The translations under genes and the position numbers were made by a program. 64,000 nucleotides of DNA, from positions 2,790,001 to 2,854,000 of the forward strand of contig NZ_CP014475.1 in assembly GCF_001583415.1 (NCBI RefSeq), written 5' to 3'. This document shows positions 56,515 to 64,000 of this stretch, piece after piece; position 1 is the first letter of the stretch, and each line of letters begins with the position of its first letter. The notes under the pieces were generated by a model. That model saw only the letters and a list, made by a program, of their open reading frames with translations. It was not told where the DNA came from and made no database searches. This DNA is from Mycolicibacterium phlei (lineage in GTDB: Bacteria > Actinomycetota > Actinomycetes > Mycobacteriales > Mycobacteriaceae).

Positions 56515-57374
56515 CCGCGCGCCGGGAAGTACTTGACGATGCCCTCCTGCACCACGGTCGCGACCGGCTGACCCGACTGGTCGAAGTAGTGGCCGGTGCC
56601 CAGCCCGCGCGAGTCGGCGGCCACCGGCGACGTCGTCGAGTACAGCAGCCACTCGTCGAACCGGACCGGACGGTGGAACCACACCGAGTGGTTCGTGGTG
56701 ACCGCGAAGATGCGGTCGTAGCCCCACGACAATCCGTGGGTGGTGATGATCGAGTCCAGCACCGTGGTGTCCGACGAGTACACCAGCGCCGCGGTGTGCA
56801 TGATCGGGTCGTCGGGCATCTCGCCGAGCGCCTTCATCCACACCCGGTTGTACGTCAGTTTCTCGCCCTTGCTGCGCATCACCCAGGTCGGGTCGTTGGT
56901 GTAGCGCCAGTCGATCGGGCGCAGCGCGTTGACGAAGTGCGGGACGACGTCCTCGTAGCCGCGCAGCAGGTCGTCGACCGGCGGCACCGCCAGCGGGCCC
57001 GGCAGTTCCGGCGGTGCGATCCCGTGTTCAAGGCTGCGCCCGCCGGACAGGAACGACACCATCGCGGTGGTGAGCAGCTCGCCGTCCTGCATGACGTCGA
57101 CGCGGCGGTTGGCGAACCGGCGTTCGTCGCGCAGCCGCACGACGTGGAACTCCAGGTCCTTGGCCGGGTCACCACCGGCGATGAAGTGGGCCGACAGCGC
57201 CGCAGGCGGGGTCGGATGGTTGAGGCTGCGGGCCGCCGCCACGAACGCCTGCGCCATCATCTGACCGCCGAACGTGCGCACCGGGTTCTTGCTGGGATGC
57301 GAGCCGATGTAGACGTCGTCGTCCTTCAGGCGAAGATCGAGAATCGCGAGCAGCTCGTCGAAGTCTCGCGACAC
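56511..57374 (-). CDS. tesB: Acyl-CoA thioesterase II
   Basis: TesB (287 residues) is a double-hotdog thioesterase that releases fatty acid and CoA. Both repeats are visible: the first has G-G-Q-M-M-A-Q-A-F-V-A-A and S-L-N-H-P-T; the second has L-D-S-I-I-T-T-H-G-L-S-W-G-Y-D with the conserved catalytic Asp region and T-N-H-S-V-W-F-H-R-P-V-R-F-D-E-W. The GTG start shares one base with the pyk stop (TAGTG), so the two are co-translated. tesB next to pyk also occurs in M. tuberculosis (Rv1618-Rv1617). Confidence 0.95.
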   Translation of the reverse strand: MSRDFDELLAILDLRLKDDDVYIGSHPSKNPVRTFGGQMMAQAFVAAARSLNHPTPPAALSAHFIAGGDPAKDLEFHVVRLRDERRFANRRVDVMQDGELLTTAMVSFLSGGRSLEHGIAPPELPGPLAVPPVDDLLRGYEDVVPHFVNALRPIDWRYTNDPTWVMRSKGEKLTYNRVWMKALGEMPDDPIMHTAALVYSSDTTVLDSIITTHGLSWGYDRIFAVTTNHSVWFHRPVRFDEWLLYSTTSPVAADSRGLGTGHYFDQSGQPVATVVQEGIVKYFPARG

Positions 57375-58792
57375 TAAACGTCGTCCTCCCCGATCCGGTG
57401 CACGTGGATCAGGTTCGTCGAACCCACGGTGCCCGGCGGGATGCCCGCGATCACCACCACGAGATCGCCGCGCTTGTAGCGTCCGAGCTCCAACAGCGAC
57501 TTGTCGACCTGGCGGATCATGCCGTCCGTGGTCTCGGTGTAGGGAACGATGAACGTCTCGGTGCCCCAGCTCAGCGCCAACTGGCTGCGCACCTCCGGCA
57601 GCGAGGTGAACGCCAGCAGCGGCAGCGGGGTGTGCAGCCGGGCCAGCCGGCGCACGGTGTCACCCGACTGGGTGTAGGCCACCAGCGCCTTGGCGTCGAG
57701 CCGCTCACCGATGTCGCGGGCGGCGTAGGAGATGACGCCGCGCTTGGTCCGCGGCACGTGGGTCAGCGGCGGTGCGGCCACCGAATTCTCCTCCACCGCA
57801 TGGATGATGCGGGCCATCGTCTTGACCGCCTCGAGCGGATACTTGCCGACCGAGGTCTCCCCCGACAGCATCACCGCGTCGGCGCCGTCGAGCACGGCGT
57901 TGGCCACGTCGGAGGCCTCCGCGCGCGTCGGCCGCGAGCTCTCGATCATCGACTCCAGCATCTGGGTCGCGACGATGACGGGTTTGGCGTTCTCCCTTGC
58001 CATCTGGATGGCCCGCTTCTGAACCAGCGGCACCTCCTCGAGCGGCAGCTCCACCCCGAGGTCGCCGCGGGCCACCATGATGCCGTCGAACGCCAGCACC
58101 ACCGCCTCGAGATTGTCGATGGCCTCCGGCTTCTCGAGCTTGGCGATGACGGGCACCCGCCTGCCGACGCGGTCCATCACCTCGTGGACGAGTTCGATGT
58201 CGGCCGGGGACCGCACGAACGACAGCGCCACCAGGTCCACCCCGAGCTTGAGCGCGAACTCGAGGTCCTCGATGTCCTTCTCGGAGAGCGCCGGCGCCGA
58301 GACGTTCATGCCCGGCAGCGACATGCCCTTGTTGTTGCTGACCGGTCCGCCCTCGGTGACCTTGCAGACGACGTCGTTGCCGTCGATCTCCTCGACAACG
58401 AGGCCGACGTTGCCGTCGTCGACGAGCACCCGGTCACCGGCCGTGGCGTCCTCGGCGAGGCGCTTGTACGTGGTCGACACCCGGTCGTGGGTGCCCTCGA
58501 CGTCGTCGACCGTGATGCGCACGGTCTCCCCGGCGGCCCAGAAGGTCGGGCCGTCCTTGAACCGGCCCAGCCGGATCTTGGGACCCTGCAGGTCGGCGAG
58601 GATGCCGACGGCGCGGCCGGTGGCGTCGGAAGCCGCCCGCACGCGTTTGTAGTGCGCCTCGTGGTCGGGGTAGTCGCCGTGGCTGAAGTTCAGGCGCGCC
58701 ACATCCATCCCGGCCTCGACCAGAGCGCGCACGGTTTCGTCGGTCGATGTCGCCGGACCGAGGGTGCAGACGATCTTTCCGCGTCTATTCAC
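57374..58792 (-). CDS. pyk: Pyruvate kinase
   Basis: The enzyme (472 residues) converts phosphoenolpyruvate and ADP to pyruvate and ATP. Motifs are R-R-G-K-I-V-C-T-L-G-P-A-T at the start, L-N-F-S-H-G, the K/Mg site V-I-A-K-L-E-K-P-E-A, M-V-A-R-G-D-L-G-V-E and M-L-S-G-E-T-S-V-G-K. The GTG start is 27 bases after the gltD stop. It overlaps tesB by one base. Confidence 0.97.
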   Translation of the reverse strand: MNRRGKIVCTLGPATSTDETVRALVEAGMDVARLNFSHGDYPDHEAHYKRVRAASDATGRAVGILADLQGPKIRLGRFKDGPTFWAAGETVRITVDDVEGTHDRVSTTYKRLAEDATAGDRVLVDDGNVGLVVEEIDGNDVVCKVTEGGPVSNNKGMSLPGMNVSAPALSEKDIEDLEFALKLGVDLVALSFVRSPADIELVHEVMDRVGRRVPVIAKLEKPEAIDNLEAVVLAFDGIMVARGDLGVELPLEEVPLVQKRAIQMARENAKPVIVATQMLESMIESSRPTRAEASDVANAVLDGADAVMLSGETSVGKYPLEAVKTMARIIHAVEENSVAAPPLTHVPRTKRGVISYAARDIGERLDAKALVAYTQSGDTVRRLARLHTPLPLLAFTSLPEVRSQLALSWGTETFIVPYTETTDGMIRQVDKSLLELGRYKRGDLVVVIAGIPPGTVGSTNLIHVHRIGEDDV

Positions 58793-58819
58793 GACATCTG
58801 AGCATAGTCGTTAATCGAT

Positions 58820-60320
58820 TCAGACGACGGACAGCGGAACCGCGCCCGGCACCACCGGCGCGGGCAGGTCCGACTCGCCCATCAGGTAGGAATCGACCGC
58901 GTGGGCGGCGCTGCGGCCCTCCGCGATCGCCCACACGATCAGCGACGCGCCCCGGTGGGCGTCACCGCAGACAAACACCCCGGGGGCGTCTGTCTGCCAG
59001 TCCGAGCCGCACGGCAAAGCGCCACGCCGGTTCAGTCTGAGCCCGAGCTCGTCGAGCAGCGGCATGTGCTCGACGCCCTCGAAACCGATCGCCAGCAACG
59101 CCAGATCACACGGGATCTCGAACGGCTCCCCGACCGGGGTGATGATGCGGCGCCCGTCGGCGTCGCGCTCAACCTTGACCTCGGCGATCTCCAGCGCCCG
59201 CACATGGCCGCTGTCGTCGCCGAGGAACCGCTGCACCGCGACCTCGTAGCGGCGCTCCCCACCCTCGGCGTGCGCCGGCGACAGCCGGGTGCGCAGCACC
59301 AGCGGCCACGTCGGCCACGGGGTGCGGGTGTCGTCGCGGACGGCGGGAGGCTCCGGGTTGTAGTCGAGCTGGGTGACCGACAGCGCGCCCTGCCGGTGCG
59401 CGGTGCCCAGGCAGTCAGCACCGGTGTCACCGCCGCCGATGATCACCACGTGCTTGCCCTTGGCGCTGATCGGGCTGGGCCCGTCGCCCTCGCACTCCTT
59501 GTTGGCGGGCACCAGGTGCTCCATCGCCAGGTGCACACCCTTGAGCTGACGGCCCTCGACCTGGTGGTCGCGGGCCCGCAGCGCACCCACCGCCAGCACG
59601 ATCGCGTCGTACTGGTTGCGCAGCTGCTCGACGCTGACGTCGACGCCGACCTCGGTCTCGGTGACGAACCGCGTTCCCTCGGCCCGCATCTGGGCCAGTC
59701 GCTGGTCCAGCGTCGCCTTCTCGAGCTTGTACTCCGGGATGCCGTAGCGCATCAGCCCGCCGATCCGGTCGTCGCGCTCGTAGACCGTCACGTCGTGGCC
59801 GGCGCGGGTGAGCTGTTGTGCGGCAGCCAGTCCCGCCGGTCCCGAACCGACGATCGCGACCTTCCTGCCGGTCGAGATGGCGGCGGGCTGCGGTTGCACG
59901 CGACCGTTGAGCCAGGCGTGGTCGGCGATGGTCTGCTCGATGCGCTTGATCGTGACGCTGCCGCCGGTGTGCTCCTCGGAGATGGACAGCACGCAGGCCG
60001 CCTCACACGGCGCCGGGCACAGCCGTCCGGTGAACTCCGGGAAGTTGTTGGTGGCGTGCAGACGGTCGCTGGCGGCGTCCCAGCGGCCCCGGCGCACCAG
60101 ATCGTTCCACTCCGGGATCAGGTTGCCCAGTGGGCAGCCCGCGGATCCGGAGTGGCAGAACGGGATTCCGCAGTCCATGCACCGGCGGGCCTGCTCGGCG
60201 ACCTCGGCGGCACGCTCGTTCATGTCCTGCTGCGCGTAGACCTCGCGCCAGTCGCCGACCCGTTCGTCGACGGGCCGCTTGGGCGCCTCGACCTTGGGCA
60301 CCTTGAGAAATCCGGTGGGG

Positions 60321-60328
<8 letters not shown>
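58820..60328 (-). CDS. gltD: Glutamate synthase (NADPH) small subunit
   Basis: GltD (502 residues) feeds electrons from NADPH to GltB. An N-terminal iron-sulfur domain (C-M-D-C-G-I-P-F-C, then G-C-P-L-G-N, later C-P-A-P-C-E-A-A-C) is followed by FAD-binding [10 protein letters not shown] and NADPH-binding I-G-G-G-D-T-G-A-D. The GTG start overlaps the gltB stop by eight bases (GTGGCTGA), so the two subunits are translationally coupled. Read with pyk downstream, this joins nitrogen assimilation to central carbon metabolism. Confidence 0.96.

Positions 60329-64000
<3,672 letters not shown>

Overview
The window is high-GC, densely packed actinobacterial DNA that reads as the chromosome of a mycobacterium, most likely a fast-growing Mycolicibacterium-type species. 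The evidence is gene content and order. uvrA with a glyoxalase-II-like gene, a Rv1636-type stress protein, uvrB, coaE, rpsA, polA, a DUF35/thiolase pair, pdtaR, a Rv1625c-type cyclase and cydABDC all match the Rv1617-Rv1638 neighbourhood of M. tuberculosis in inverted orientation, with extra genes inserted. No phage, IS element, CRISPR array or replication origin was seen.

Layout. 1-7.7 kb: end of a thioesterase gene, a GGDEF diguanylate cyclase, uvrA, a metallo-hydrolase, an SDR, class I aldolase and a universal stress protein. 7.7-13.1 kb is accessory: a decayed udgX uracil-DNA glycosylase, a DUF222/HNH (13E12-type) gene, a small secreted Pro/Gly-rich protein, tRNA-Cys, a SCO6745-type protein and an MFS pump. 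13.1-28.5 kb is the repair and core block: nrdZ, uvrB, coaE, rpsA and polA, interleaved with membrane transporters, a PrsW-type protease and a LysR regulator. 28.5-36.7 kb holds a small hydrolase operon, a DUF35-thiolase pair behind a KstR-type operator, and a five-gene branched-chain amino-acid ABC operon (liv). 36.8-49.6 kb holds pdtaR, tRNA-Leu(CAA), a long-tailed glycoside hydrolase facing a membrane adenylyl cyclase across an AT-rich gap, an SRPBCC protein, Dps, a DUF2339 membrane protein, a two-component system and a polar amino-acid ABC transporter. 49.7-64 kb holds an HdeD-like protein, cydABDC, a DUF4190 protein, tesB, pyk, gltD and most of gltB.

Regulatory signals tie several genes together. 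Near-consensus DNA-damage promoters of the RecA-NDp (PafBC-dependent) type lie directly upstream of uvrA, of uvrB-nrdZ and, in weaker form, of polA. This suggests one damage response that supplies excision repair, repair synthesis and deoxynucleotides. Many genes have a TAnnnT hexamer 6-8 nt before the start codon, the arrangement of leaderless mycobacterial transcripts.

The most unusual structure is in the liv operon. Between livM and livG, four tandem 26-bp units each carry a Shine-Dalgarno sequence and an ATGA stop/start. They form a chain of four 9-codon minicistrons whose ends overlap livM on one side and livG on the other. A second notable observation is the udgX pseudogene, in which an internal frameshifting deletion removed the segment that should hold the catalytic loop.
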